Positions 8,610 to 18,200 are shown, numbered from the stretch's first letter. The stretch is DNA of 64,000 bases from Clostridiaceae bacterium 14S0207 (GCA_003288255.1 CP026600.1:2790001-2854000); one strand, 5' to 3'. Program-made: numbers and translations. Notes: generated by a model from the letters alone, not told the origin.

Positions 8610-8891
8610 TCAAATTACTTCTATTTCTACATTTAATATCTCCGCTTCCGTATTATCTTCTATATAGTTTATTACTTTATTCACTATACTATTTACTACG
8701 TTTTTATCAGAATTAATACATGCAAATCCTATTACAATAGAATTATGAAGATCTTGATCCTCCACCTCTGCAATAGATATATTAAATTTGTGTTTAGTTT
8801 TATCAATGATACTTCTAACCACCATTCTTTTCTCTTTTAATGAATGACACCAATTAGCTCTCATGGTTATAGTTCCTGTTCCTATAAACAC
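8610..8891 (-). CDS. DUF503 (YlxP-like) small protein
   Basis: The 93-residue protein matches the DUF503 pattern: an N-terminal strand, the conserved HSLKEKRMVVRSIIDK stretch and the AEVEDQDLHN loop. YlxP proteins of this family are small alpha/beta proteins often found near translation genes (rbfA, infB) in other genomes; here the gene stands alone. The start is GTG at 8891, preceded by AAAAGGAGTGAG. No terminator is seen immediately downstream. Confidence 0.85.
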   Translation of the reverse strand: MFIGTGTITMRANWCHSLKEKRMVVRSIIDKTKHKFNISIAEVEDQDLHNSIVIGFACINSDKNVVNSIVNKVINYIEDNTEAEILNVEIEVI

Positions 8892-8944
8892 TTCTAACTC
8901 ACTCCTTTTAACATTCTAACATTATTGTGTACATTAATAAAAAA

Positions 8945-8982
8945 ATAACACAAGTTTTTTGTAATAAAAAAACTTGTGTTAT
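8945..8982 (-). terminator. Intrinsic terminator after the parvulin gene
   Basis: ATAACACAAGTTTTTT (8945-8960) pairs with AAAAAACTTGTGTTAT (8967-8982), a 16-bp stem with a six-base loop. Read on minus it ends in A/T-rich sequence and closes the parvulin transcript. Confidence 0.85.
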
Positions 8983-9005
8983 CTAATAACCTATTTTCTT
9001 AAATC

Positions 9006-9755
9006 TTATTCTGTTATCTCAACTTTATACTTTTCTTTAAGCTCTTTACTTTTTTCTAAATATTTTTCTTGTTGTTTTAAAGAAAGTACAGTATTAAATA
9101 TTTCTTGTTTAACTTCATCAAAAGCTTTAATTCCTGCTGGTTGTTTATCTGTAACCTTTATTAAATGGAAACCAAATTGAGTTTTAACAGGAGCTTTACT
9201 AACATCTCCTACTTTCATAGAAAATGCAGCTTCTTCAAACTCTGGAACCATTTTTCCTCTTGTAAAGTTACCTAACTCCCCACCTCTTGAACTTGATGGA
9301 CAAGTTGAATGTTCTTTCGCAACATCTTCAAAAGAAACTCCTGATTTAATTTTTTCTAATAATTCTTTAGCTTCTTCTTCTGTTTTAACTAATATGTGAC
9401 TAGCTGAAACACTTTCTTCTTCTAAGAAATTTTCTCTATGTTCTTTATAGAATTTTTCCACTTCATCTTCAGTCACTTTAGCAGTATTTAAAACTTTTCT
9501 TAAAGCATATTGCTTTAAGCCTATTCTTTTCATTCTTTCTATTTCTGCTTTAAATTCTTCATCTTCTTCAAGATTGTTATCTATAGCATCACAATAAAAT
9601 AATTCTTGATTTACAAGTTCATCAAGTAATTGCGCTTTACCCTCAGGTGAGTAAAATTGCATAGCAACTTGAGGATCTAAACTTCTCATTAAAAGATTAA
9701 CATCATTTTCTGTTATTTCTATTCCATTTACCTTGGCTAAAACTTTATTATCCAT
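9006..9755 (-). CDS. Parvulin-type peptidyl-prolyl isomerase without signal peptide
   Basis: The 249-residue protein has a SurA/PrsA-like N-terminal helical region (residues 1-110) and a parvulin domain (about 115-205) with SASHILVKT, GGELGNFTRGKMVPEFEEAAF and TQFGFHLIKV. No signal peptide or lipobox is present, so it should work in the cytoplasm, unlike PrsA. It isomerises prolyl bonds and may act as a chaperone. The ATG follows AAAAGGAG. It is a single gene with its own terminator. Confidence 0.92.
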   Translation of the reverse strand: MDNKVLAKVNGIEITENDVNLLMRSLDPQVAMQFYSPEGKAQLLDELVNQELFYCDAIDNNLEEDEEFKAEIERMKRIGLKQYALRKVLNTAKVTEDEVEKFYKEHRENFLEEESVSASHILVKTEEEAKELLEKIKSGVSFEDVAKEHSTCPSSSRGGELGNFTRGKMVPEFEEAAFSMKVGDVSKAPVKTQFGFHLIKVTDKQPAGIKAFDEVKQEIFNTVLSLKQQEKYLEKSKELKEKYKVEITE

Positions 9756-9935
9756 TAAAAGTTCTCCTTTTTTATTATATAAGTTAAAACTAGATTGTAT
9801 AAAATACTAATCTAGTTTCATCTTATGTTATCATAACAAAAAAACCTTAGAAATGTCTAATAAAATTCATTTATTTATTTCAAATTAATGAAATTTTACT
9901 ACTATATATTAATATATTCTATATTTTACAATTAA

Positions 9936-10961
9936 TTAAGCAACATTTTGCTTTTGATTTTGATTTGGTTTTTCACCGATTTTCTTAAATATAGAACTTC
10001 CTACATAACCTGCTACTAAACCACCTATAACTGCAAACACAAGTGCAAATATTACATTCTTAGGATTGTTAAACCCAAATGGTGCTAATAATCCTGGTAT
10101 AGGTGATGCTGTACCTGGTGCATTATTAATAATTTTAAAATGCGCTGCTGCAAGTCCTGCAAATCCACCACCGAAGAAATTAGAACAATAGATTGGTATT
10201 GGATGTGATGTTACTATAGGTGCTTGAGTCAATGGCTCTAACATTATTGCTATAACATTACTCTTATTACCATATTTTAATCTATGAAATACCATTCCAT
10301 TTGTAAATGATCCACCAACACAAGCTATGGCTGCAATACCCATTGCAAGACCTTTTAATCCTAGCATAGCTGTTAAGGCCATTGAACTTAATGGTGAAGT
10401 ACAAATCATCTTCATTATTCCACCTAGTAAAAAGCCCATAACTAAAGGTGATTGTTCTGCTGCTACTGAGATCATTCCACCAATATTAAGTAAAGTGGCA
10501 TTTACTAATGGATCTACACCTAATGCAATAATTCTAGCAAGTGGTGCTAAAACTAATGCCCCCAAAATAACATTCAAACCTTCTGGTAATTTCTTTTCCA
10601 TAATAGGTGCTATAAATCCAACAAGGTACCCAGCTATGAATCCTGGTAATATTCCATATCCTGAAACTGCAACCCCAGCTGCTACTGCATAAACTGGACT
10701 TACCTCCATGTTAAGACAAACTAGAATAACTGCTGCAACACCTCCCATGGTTCCGGAAGCCCCTCCAACAGATCCTAGGAAATTAACATGAAGCAAGTTT
10801 CCACTAATATATGTGTGAATTGCTTCTACTAAAAAAGTTGCTACAGCTGCATCAGCAAGACCTGACATAGCTTTCTGGCCTTTAGGCATTTTCAAACTGA
10901 ATAAAGAGAATAATGCAAGCGTAAAAATAAGTAAACCTATCCCTTTTATAATAGTAAACAT
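9936..10961 (-). CDS. PTS-type membrane subunit IIC, orphan
   Basis: The 341-residue polytopic membrane protein (about ten hydrophobic segments) matches the PTS_EIIC type-2 family: repeated Gly/Ala-rich helices, the motif VTSHPIPIYCSNFFGGG and an Asn/Gln-rich cytoplasmic tail. Such proteins normally form the sugar channel of a phosphotransferase system. No IIA or IIB gene is adjacent, and family members of this kind are often stand-alone with unknown substrate. The ATG follows GGAGGGG. The 400-base region upstream carries a dyad. The next upstream unit is a GlnK/GlnL-like sensor pair in the same direction, but it ends in its own terminator. Confidence 0.85.
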   Translation of the reverse strand: MFTIIKGIGLLIFTLALFSLFSLKMPKGQKAMSGLADAAVATFLVEAIHTYISGNLLHVNFLGSVGGASGTMGGVAAVILVCLNMEVSPVYAVAAGVAVSGYGILPGFIAGYLVGFIAPIMEKKLPEGLNVILGALVLAPLARIIALGVDPLVNATLLNIGGMISVAAEQSPLVMGFLLGGIMKMICTSPLSSMALTAMLGLKGLAMGIAAIACVGGSFTNGMVFHRLKYGNKSNVIAIMLEPLTQAPIVTSHPIPIYCSNFFGGGFAGLAAAHFKIINNAPGTASPIPGLLAPFGFNNPKNVIFALVFAVIGGLVAGYVGSSIFKKIGEKPNQNQKQNVA

Positions 10962-11124
10962 ATAACCCCTCCAGTTTTACTTTTCCCTATTGCCCTAAGA
11001 AATCCTTATCGTACTTTCTATTAAAAATTTCAATTAGTAACCACTTTATAAGGTATTGAATGACTCTTTACTTTTTTGTATTATTATGGTATGATAACAT
11101 CTGTGTTAAATTGTTATACTTTTA

Positions 11125-11149
11125 CAATAACATGTTGCAGCATGTATTG
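11125..11149. promoter_or_regulatory. Imperfect inverted repeat, candidate operator
   Basis: CAATAACATG (11125-11134) faces CATGTATTG (11141-11149) across TTGCAG; the arms match apart from one extra base. It lies about 165-190 bases before the IIC start codon, within the only promoter-sized space available to that gene. Confidence 0.35.
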
Positions 11150-11224
11150 TATTTTAATAAATAGTTACTTTATTAATAATAGATTTCTTAAATACATTAG
11201 AGAAATTTATTGTTTTAATTTACC

Positions 11225-11262
11225 AAAAAAATTGTGATTGTTGAAAAAATCACAATTTTTTT
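11225..11262 (-). terminator. Intrinsic terminator of the GlnK/GlnL-like operon
   Basis: AAAAAAATTGTGATT pairs with AATCACAATTTTTTT around a nine-base loop, with a T run on the minus strand. It lies about 100 bases after the response-regulator stop. Confidence 0.8.
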
Positions 11263-11364
11263 TAAAATAGTAACTAAAGTATATTATATAATTTACACAA
11301 AGTTTCATTGAGTATCAAATTTACCGTAAAAAATTTTCAAAAAATTTTAATTTATTAGAATAGC

Positions 11365-12228
11365 CTATCTTTCGCAGTAAAAAATAAGTCCATTCATGAA
11401 CTTTTTTATACTAATTTTCCCTCTTATTTTACTTTTTCCTCTTATATAATCCATTTCTCTTTTCACTTGTTGAAAATTATACAATCCATTGGAATACTCT
11501 ATGAAAATTTCATTCATATAATCTTCAATTCCTAAATTAGCTAAATTAATCATTCCTACATTGGCCGTTCTTCTAATTCTTTGTTCAATAGACTTAGGAT
11601 TATCTGATAACATAGCACATAAGTCTTTCATTGCATAGTTAGACATAGTCTCTCCTTTTGAAATCAAATAATCAATTATTCTTATTATATCCTCACTACC
11701 AATTTCTCCCATTATTCCAATGCGCTGCATTAACAGTTTTAATTTTCTAATATGTATTTTTTCTTCATGATTAGATTGTTTAACTTCCTTTTTAGCAACT
11801 GTAACAGTAACATTGTCTTTATCCTGAAAAATATTTTGTATTCTATTTAATGTTCTGTTCATTTCTATAGATTGAATTACATTTTTTAAGACCTTTTCTA
11901 CTTCAATAGCATTTACTGGTTTATTTATATAAAATTCAACTCCACTTTCATAAGCTTTAGATATCATTTCTTTATTTGTCACTTGAGACATCATTATAAA
12001 TTGAGTTTCTGGAACTAATCCTTTACATTCTCCTACTAAGCTAATACCATCTTTTTCTGGCATCAATAAATCTACTATAGCAATATCTGGTTTTAAAGTA
12101 CTAATCTTTTTAATTCCATCTGCTCCATCACTACTATATCCTATTACTTCTCCTAATGCCTTGTTTTTTATGATTATTTTTAAAATTTTTACTACGTTTA
12201 TATCATCTTCTACTATATAAATTTTCAT
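11365..12228 (-). CDS. Response regulator with YcbB/GlnL-type output domain
   Basis: Residues 1-120 form a receiver domain with acidic residues near the start (VEDD), the phospho-acceptor Asp in IVDLLMPEKDG and the Lys in YINKPV. The C-terminal 150 residues match the YcbB domain, found in B. subtilis GlnL, which with GlnK controls glutamine utilisation. Here it is 6 bases downstream of its kinase gene, with AAGGAGG inside the kinase 3' end. The glsA-glnT genes controlled in Bacillus are not nearby, so the target is open. Confidence 0.85.
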   Translation of the reverse strand: MKIYIVEDDINVVKILKIIIKNKALGEVIGYSSDGADGIKKISTLKPDIAIVDLLMPEKDGISLVGECKGLVPETQFIMMSQVTNKEMISKAYESGVEFYINKPVNAIEVEKVLKNVIQSIEMNRTLNRIQNIFQDKDNVTVTVAKKEVKQSNHEEKIHIRKLKLLMQRIGIMGEIGSEDIIRIIDYLISKGETMSNYAMKDLCAMLSDNPKSIEQRIRRTANVGMINLANLGIEDYMNEIFIEYSNGLYNFQQVKREMDYIRGKSKIRGKISIKKFMNGLIFYCER

Positions 12229-12234
12229 TTTCTT

Positions 12235-13521
12235 TTATAGAACCTCCTTAAATAAACTTATACAAAACTTAGTTCCTTTATTTATTGTAGATGTTACTTC
12301 AACTTGTCCATTAAGTACTTCCTCAATAATCTCTTTAACTAAGCTTAACCCAATTCCCCTATTTATTTCACCTGTGTCATAATTTATTTTTGTTGAATAT
12401 CCTGGTGAAAATATACAATCAATATCTTCCTTTTCTATACCACATCCTGTATCCTCAATAGTAAATATCAATTTATCCCCTTCGGATCTTTGCTTAAAAT
12501 AAATACTATTTCCTTCCTTACCCTCTTCTAAGGCATCTATAGAATTATTCATAAGATTCCTAAATATGGACATTAAATAATAATGTTTTGTTGTGTAAAA
12601 ATTTTCATCATAAGAAAAATATAACGATACATTCTTACTTTTTATATTAGCATCATCATTAATACTCTTCTTCAAGATATCTAACATATCTTGCAAATAC
12701 ATCCCCTCATTTTTAAACTTACTTTCCGTTATGTCCATTACACCTCTAACAACTAAGGCATATTCTTTTTTTATTTCATGGATATCCTTTGCTATAGTCA
12801 AAGCTGATTGTGACCATGTATCTTGTTTTTCATCAGAATTTATATTTTCAAATAATTTATATGCTTCTGTCATTGTTTTTTCAATATGATGCATATTCTT
12901 TTCCATCCAAAAAACTTCTGATTTTAATTGTGAACTTAATACTAATAATCTTCTATACCTCTCTGCATGTTCTTCTTTCAATAAAAGTAATTTATAAAAC
13001 TTTATAACCGAAATAATAATTATACTTGCGCCTGATCTTAATAATGCTACGGCTAAAAGTCCTGCATGTAAATGGAAATTGAATACTTTATCAGGTTGTC
13101 CTATTAATATTTCCATTACATTTGCGAGATAATCGCATAATATTAGTATTCTAAACATTTTACCTGGTTCAAATCGTTCGTTTTTCTCGTTAAATACCCA
13201 ATAAAAAACTCCATAAAATACATAAAAAAATATTTCAGGGAAATAGGCTAATGGTAAGTTAGATAGAAAGTGATTTGTAAAGAAAGATGTTATTAATCTT
13301 GTTATATATACGAATATAGAAGTTAATGATGCTGTAAATATAGTACTTAAATTATTAAAGTAATATAAAGAGACTGGAAATAGAATTATAGCAACTGAAA
13401 CTCTGAAATTAGGTAACAAAAAATACAAGTGAATCTCAGATAATAGTGCCATAATTAATGATATTAATATAGTTTTTTTAATTGTAGTTAAGTTTTTTCC
13501 CCTGTCATAGATCTTATTCAT
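12235..13521 (-). CDS. GlnK-like membrane sensor histidine kinase
   Basis: The 428-residue protein has six or so N-terminal membrane helices (about 15-185), a helical dimerisation region with the likely phospho-acceptor in DIHEIKKEY, and a C-terminal HATPase domain with N box NLMNNSIDAL and G box DTGCGIEKED. The layout resembles B. subtilis GlnK (YcbA). It should phosphorylate the YcbB-type regulator encoded next. The ATG follows AGGGTGA. It is transcribed divergently from the VCBS-lipoprotein operon. Confidence 0.85.
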   Translation of the reverse strand: MNKIYDRGKNLTTIKKTILISLIMALLSEIHLYFLLPNFRVSVAIILFPVSLYYFNNLSTIFTASLTSIFVYITRLITSFFTNHFLSNLPLAYFPEIFFYVFYGVFYWVFNEKNERFEPGKMFRILILCDYLANVMEILIGQPDKVFNFHLHAGLLAVALLRSGASIIIISVIKFYKLLLLKEEHAERYRRLLVLSSQLKSEVFWMEKNMHHIEKTMTEAYKLFENINSDEKQDTWSQSALTIAKDIHEIKKEYALVVRGVMDITESKFKNEGMYLQDMLDILKKSINDDANIKSKNVSLYFSYDENFYTTKHYYLMSIFRNLMNNSIDALEEGKEGNSIYFKQRSEGDKLIFTIEDTGCGIEKEDIDCIFSPGYSTKINYDTGEINRGIGLSLVKEIIEEVLNGQVEVTSTINKGTKFCISLFKEVL

Positions 13522-13749
13522 ATTGTCACCCTTAGATTAATAATAGTTATTACTCTTGCATTATATCATATAAATTCAAATTTGTTTTACTATTAAAAAA
13601 ATTTATATATCATTTTTTTTTAGTTTTTTATCAATAGATTCTTGCTTTTACTTTATATTTTTGTAGAAACTTCTTAATTTTTTATCTTTTGATATAATAA
13701 AATTATGTTAAAGCTCTATTAAAATTTTAATTATTTTGCGAGGTATGTA

Positions 13750-15111
13750 ATGAAAAAATTATTCCTATTTATAATTATACTTTTTTCATTTTTCTTTGGT
13801 GGTTGTTCATTGTTTGAAACTCCAAGCAATCTCATGAGTAAACCATCAACATATATAAATGGAGAAAGTATAAACAAGATTACTGAATTACTAACTAAAG
13901 AAGATAAATCACTAACTATTCCTCTAGGTGATACTGACAAAAGGGCTATTCGGCACTTTGATTTAGATAAAGATGGCAAAGACGAGTTAATCCTTCTATA
14001 TAAAAAAGAAAATAATTATTTTAATTATGGTGTTATGATTCTAAAACAAAGTCACAACAAATGGGAAATTTTAAACAACATTACTTTTTCTTGTAAAAAC
14101 ATTGATAAAATAATGCTTGAAGATTTAACTGGAGATGGCAAGGCCGAACTAGCTATAGGTGTGAAAACTTCTGAAAAGAGTAATAAAACTTTATATATTT
14201 ATTCTTATCATCGTGGTTTTTTTGAATCAATCGGTCATTTACCTTACTTAAATTATGATATATGTGATCTAAATAACAACAAAAAAAATGAATTAGTTGT
14301 TTTGAAAGACGCAGACAATAGTACTAATAAAAACTATTTTCATTCCTTGCAAGTCTTTGAATTTTCTCAGAATAAATGTAAACTTACAAGTAGTTTTAAC
14401 TTTAATACACCTTCAGCGGATATTAAATTTTCATTAGGAAGGGCCTCATCAAACCATAATGGAATTTTTGTTACAAGAAATATAGATAATACCTTTATGT
14501 ATACTGATTTATTTATATTATCTCATAATAAATTAATTGATGTTTTAGGAAACGAATCAATACACGATAAATCTAAAGCTCCTGAAAAACTTAAGCCTGT
14601 TCAATCATCACTTAACTTTTCTATAGATTTAATAAAGGACATAAATAATGATGGAATATATGAAATTGGATCAATAGGTGCTTTTAATCTTTCTAGGGAT
14701 CCTCAATATCCATATAACTTCTGTTATTGGTATCAGTGGGATGGGAAAAATGGCTTAAAAAAGGAATATAAAGAATACTACAATAAACAATTTAATTATA
14801 AAATGGAAATACCTTTATCTTGGACCGAAAAATTTGCAGTACTTGAAAATGTTAAAGAAACCCTAGCATTAAATAGGTCTGATTTCTTTATCAATGATTA
14901 TACAAATAAAGAAAACCTATTATTTTCAATAAAGGTTTATAGTACTCATGATTGGTCAAGTTTAGAACAATCTCTTGATAAGAATTCTTATGCTATCTTA
15001 GAAAAGACTGATAATAAAATTTATATATGTGTAATAAATGAAGAACTTTGTAATTTAAGTAAGATTTCTTTAAGTCATTTAAAAAGCTTATTTCAATCTA
15101 TAATTAAATAA
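13750..15111 (+). CDS. VCBS/FG-GAP-repeat lipoprotein
   Basis: The 453-residue protein has a lipoprotein signal peptide (MKKLFLFIIILFSFFFGGC, with Cys19 as the likely lipidation site). The mature part contains at least four short calcium-loop-like repeats: DLDKDGKDEL, DLTGDGKAEL, DLNNNKKNEL and DINNDGIYEI. These resemble VCBS/FG-GAP propeller blades. It is the first gene of a unit with an OmpR-type regulator and kinase, 16 bases upstream of the regulator, so I infer that it is the exposed sensor or input partner of that system. The ATG follows GAGGT by five bases. Confidence 0.75.
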   Translation: MKKLFLFIIILFSFFFGGCSLFETPSNLMSKPSTYINGESINKITELLTKEDKSLTIPLGDTDKRAIRHFDLDKDGKDELILLYKKENNYFNYGVMILKQSHNKWEILNNITFSCKNIDKIMLEDLTGDGKAELAIGVKTSEKSNKTLYIYSYHRGFFESIGHLPYLNYDICDLNNNKKNELVVLKDADNSTNKNYFHSLQVFEFSQNKCKLTSSFNFNTPSADIKFSLGRASSNHNGIFVTRNIDNTFMYTDLFILSHNKLIDVLGNESIHDKSKAPEKLKPVQSSLNFSIDLIKDINNDGIYEIGSIGAFNLSRDPQYPYNFCYWYQWDGKNGLKKEYKEYYNKQFNYKMEIPLSWTEKFAVLENVKETLALNRSDFFINDYTNKENLLFSIKVYSTHDWSSLEQSLDKNSYAILEKTDNKIYICVINEELCNLSKISLSHLKSLFQSIIK

Positions 15112-15127
15112 ATATGGGGGTTACAAT

Positions 15128-15814
15128 ATGTCAATAAAAATATTAATTTTAGAAGATGAATTATCTATTAGAAGTTTCATTAAAATAAAACTAAAGAATT
15201 TAGGTTATGAAGTTACGGATGTAGGAACTGGAACAGAGGCTCTTGATAAAATTGATGATAGTTTTTCTGTTGCACTGCTAGATATAATGCTTCCAGACAT
15301 AGACGGAATACAAGTATGTAAAAACATTAGAGCCTTCCATCCTAATATCGGGATAATACTGTTAACAGCTAAAGGTCAAGAACAAGATAAGATATTAGGT
15401 CTAAAATCTGGTGCAGATGACTATATAGTAAAACCTTTTAGCCTTTCAGAACTGGTTGCCAGAATAGAGGCTATCTTAAGACGAATTAATCATAACAACG
15501 ATATCTCCTCAATTAGTAGTGGCCCATTTACACTAAATTTAGATAAAAAATTATTAACTAAAGACAAACAAGAAATTCCTCTTACCCCAACGGAATTCTC
15601 AATCATTGAATTTTTAATGAAGAATCCTGACAAATCCATTAGTAGAGATGCTATCTTAGATTATGTATGGGGAAAAAATTATGTTGGTGATACAAAAACT
15701 GTTGATGTAAATATAAGAAGACTTCGTCAAAAAATAGAAACTAATGCCTCCAATCCTAAATACATAATAACCTCTTGGGGATATGGGTACATTTGGAGTA
15801 ATAAAAATGATTAG
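15128..15814 (+). CDS. OmpR/PhoB-family response regulator
   Basis: The 228-residue protein has a receiver domain (residues 1-120; VALLDIMLPD with the phospho-acceptor Asp, LLTAKG, DYIVKPF) and a winged-helix DNA-binding domain (about 130-225; LTPTEFSIIEFLM, VDVNIRRLRQKIE, WGYGYIW). It would bind DNA on phosphorylation by the kinase encoded next. GGGGG precedes the ATG. Its stop TAG overlaps the kinase start by eight bases, indicating translational coupling. Confidence 0.93.
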   Translation: MSIKILILEDELSIRSFIKIKLKNLGYEVTDVGTGTEALDKIDDSFSVALLDIMLPDIDGIQVCKNIRAFHPNIGIILLTAKGQEQDKILGLKSGADDYIVKPFSLSELVARIEAILRRINHNNDISSISSGPFTLNLDKKLLTKDKQEIPLTPTEFSIIEFLMKNPDKSISRDAILDYVWGKNYVGDTKTVDVNIRRLRQKIETNASNPKYIITSWGYGYIWSNKND

Positions 15815-17189
15815 TTTAAAAAATAGAATATATATTCAAAATGCCGTAATTATCATAACCTTACTTATTTTATTAGAAACTATATTTATTATTTTTATAA
15901 AAACTTATTATGTGGAAAGTGCCAAAAGAGAGCTTAGTAGTAAACTTTCTTTTTCAGCAACATTGTATAATAAATATATAAATAAAGAATCAGAGGAAGA
16001 AAAAATATGCTACATATTAGAAAATGAATCTAAAAACCAACCATTCTATGTTGAATTACTAGATAAGAACTTTCATCTTCTTATAGATTCTAATGGTTTT
16101 AGTAATGATGCACCCATATCATATGAAGATGTAGTGCTAGCTGCTAAAAATAAACCTGAAATAATACAAAGAAATGACTATGAAACTACCTTATCAATGT
16201 CATTACCACTTTATGATACTAATAATGAGGTATGGGCTTATATTAGGTACTCAACATGTATAGATAATATAGAAGAAAATATTAATTATATAATAAAATT
16301 TTCTATCCTAATTATAAGTATGGCACTTTTAGCATCCTTTTTATTTAGTTCTTTATTAGTAAAAAAAATTCTTGTACCTATTGAAAAAATTATACTTATA
16401 GCAAAAAAAATGGCTACTGGTGATTTTTCTCAGAGAATTGTTATAAAAGATAAGAATGAACTGGGTACTCTAGGCAATACTCTTAATTATATGGCTGATG
16501 AAATAACAAAAAATGAACAATTAAAAAATGAGTTTATATCGTCCATATCTCATGAATTAAGAACTCCTTTAACCGCTATTAAAGGTTGGAGTGAACTTAT
16601 AATAACTGGTGAACTAGATAATACCGAGGATGCTAAAGAAGGTATATCCATTATTGCTAAAGAAACTGATAGATTATCTATGTTAGTAGAAGACCTCTTA
16701 GATTTCTCAAAATTGGAATCTAGAAAAATTAAACTTGACTTAAAAGAAACCTGCATAAATGATTTAATTAAGGATATTTCTGTTTTTTTTAAAACCAAAT
16801 TAGAACAAGCACATATAAAGTTAGACATTGCACTACCAGATGAAGAAATGTTTATACTAGCAGATAGTAATAGATTGAAACAAATTTTTATAAATTTAAT
16901 TCATAACTCCATGAAGTTTTCTAATCCCAATACAACTATACGTATAGTTGCTAAATCTGAAAATAATTTTGTATTAATATATGTAATAGATGAAGGCATA
17001 GGAATATCTAAAGAAGATCTACCTAAAGTAACAGATAAATTTTTTAAAGGCTCACTTACTCAAGCCGGAAGTGGTATAGGTCTTGCTGTATGTAAGGAAA
17101 TTATGAATTTACATAGTGGTCAACTTGTTATAGATAGTATTGAAAATATAGGAACTAAGGTGTGCTTAAAATTCAAAAAAATATCTTAA
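15807..17189 (+). CDS. Membrane sensor histidine kinase (HAMP, HisKA, HATPase)
   Basis: The protein has two membrane segments flanking an extracytoplasmic sensor of about 130 residues, a HAMP region, a HisKA motif ISHELRTPLTAIKGW and an HATPase domain with N box NLIHNSMKF and G boxes DEGIGISKED and GSGIGLAV. I place the start at the ATG at 15807 because GGAGT precedes it by seven bases; a frame extending upstream to 15783 would overlap the regulator more. It is the cognate kinase of the adjacent OmpR-type regulator. Length (460 residues) and domain order are typical of PhoR-like kinases. Confidence 0.92.
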   Translation: MISLKNRIYIQNAVIIITLLILLETIFIIFIKTYYVESAKRELSSKLSFSATLYNKYINKESEEEKICYILENESKNQPFYVELLDKNFHLLIDSNGFSNDAPISYEDVVLAAKNKPEIIQRNDYETTLSMSLPLYDTNNEVWAYIRYSTCIDNIEENINYIIKFSILIISMALLASFLFSSLLVKKILVPIEKIILIAKKMATGDFSQRIVIKDKNELGTLGNTLNYMADEITKNEQLKNEFISSISHELRTPLTAIKGWSELIITGELDNTEDAKEGISIIAKETDRLSMLVEDLLDFSKLESRKIKLDLKETCINDLIKDISVFFKTKLEQAHIKLDIALPDEEMFILADSNRLKQIFINLIHNSMKFSNPNTTIRIVAKSENNFVLIYVIDEGIGISKEDLPKVTDKFFKGSLTQAGSGIGLAVCKEIMNLHSGQLVIDSIENIGTKVCLKFKKIS

Positions 17190-17271
17190 CTACTTTGTAA
17201 CTAATTCTATAACTTTTTATTTTATAATTTTACTTAAGAAAATTTATTTTACAATAGAAAGAAGGAGATAT

Positions 17272-18135
17272 ATGAAGAACTCTAGAACACATACATATAC
17301 TATAATTACCATATTAATATTGATTATACTTATTTTAACAAGCATTATATTTTATTTTTATATAAAAAACTCATTCAGTTATAAAAATCCTTCTGGTTCT
17401 GATTCAGCTAATGCAAATATATCAACTAAAAAGGCTACTGATAAAAATAATGTTAAAAATGAATGCCAACCTAATACTTCAAATAACACAAAAAAATCAG
17501 ACACGAAATCTACTACCGAGTCTCCTAATAATACTACAGAAATAAAGGATACAACTTTTCCCCTAACAAAGTTTCTTCCGAATTTAGAAGGAAAAGTTTT
17601 AAATTACTCAGGTACAGCAGAATTTATGGAGACTATTACAGTAAATAAAGTTTTAAAAAGTTCTGGAAAAACTAATATTATACTTAAGGGAGCCCTAAAT
17701 AATATGAGTGAAAAAGGCAACCAAAATTCTACAGTAGAATACAACTATGAAATTTCAAACAATGACATTAAAGTTTTTACTAAAAATTCTCCTATATATC
17801 ATTGGCAACCTATAGCATCATCTCAAACATTGATTAAAGGTCCTATAAAGGTTGGTAACTCTTGGTGTGAAAACTTAATTATTGATAAGAAAACTTATAC
17901 AGCTACTAGTACTATAGTAAATGTATTTAAGGATTCTGATAATAAAACTTTAATAAAAATTGAAACCATAATAAATAATATTCCTAACTATCCTAGTAAT
18001 ACTTATAAAGAAACTCGTGTTTTTAAAGAAGATATGGGACTGTATTCCTATGAAAAAACAATTTTATTAAAATCAGATAATAATTCAGGTCCAACACCTT
18101 TAGATTTTAATCTTCATTTAGTTGAAAACCAATAA
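17272..18135 (+). CDS. Membrane-anchored secreted protein with Ser/Thr/Asn-rich linker
   Basis: I do not recognise this 287-residue protein. It has one N-terminal membrane segment (about residues 8-32), a low-complexity linker rich in Ser, Thr, Asn and Lys (about 40-95), and a beta-rich extracellular domain (about 100-287). AGAAGGAGATAT gives a strong start. It lies 82 bases after the kinase in the same direction, so it may be the last gene of the lipoprotein/two-component unit or a target of it. A bidirectional terminator follows. Confidence 0.7.
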   Translation: MKNSRTHTYTIITILILIILILTSIIFYFYIKNSFSYKNPSGSDSANANISTKKATDKNNVKNECQPNTSNNTKKSDTKSTTESPNNTTEIKDTTFPLTKFLPNLEGKVLNYSGTAEFMETITVNKVLKSSGKTNIILKGALNNMSEKGNQNSTVEYNYEISNNDIKVFTKNSPIYHWQPIASSQTLIKGPIKVGNSWCENLIIDKKTYTATSTIVNVFKDSDNKTLIKIETIINNIPNYPSNTYKETRVFKEDMGLYSYEKTILLKSDNNSGPTPLDFNLHLVENQ

Positions 18136-18143
18136 ATAAAAAA

Positions 18144-18186
18144 GACTATATTAAATTGGAAATAGCTTTTCTAAAATAATATAGTC
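18144..18186. terminator. Bidirectional terminator between convergent genes
   Basis: GACTATATTA (18144-18153) pairs perfectly with TAATATAGTC (18177-18186). A runs precede it and T runs follow it, serving both the plus-strand secreted-protein gene and the minus-strand ClC gene. Confidence 0.8.
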
Positions 18187-18200
18187 CTTTTTATATTTAA

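Larger units (their letters stand above)
10962..11364. other. 403-bp intergenic region upstream of the PTS IIC gene
   Basis: It contains a terminator for the response-regulator gene (11225-11262) and an imperfect dyad (11125-11149) that could be an operator of the IIC gene. I see no convincing ORF or RNA gene. Confidence 0.5.
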
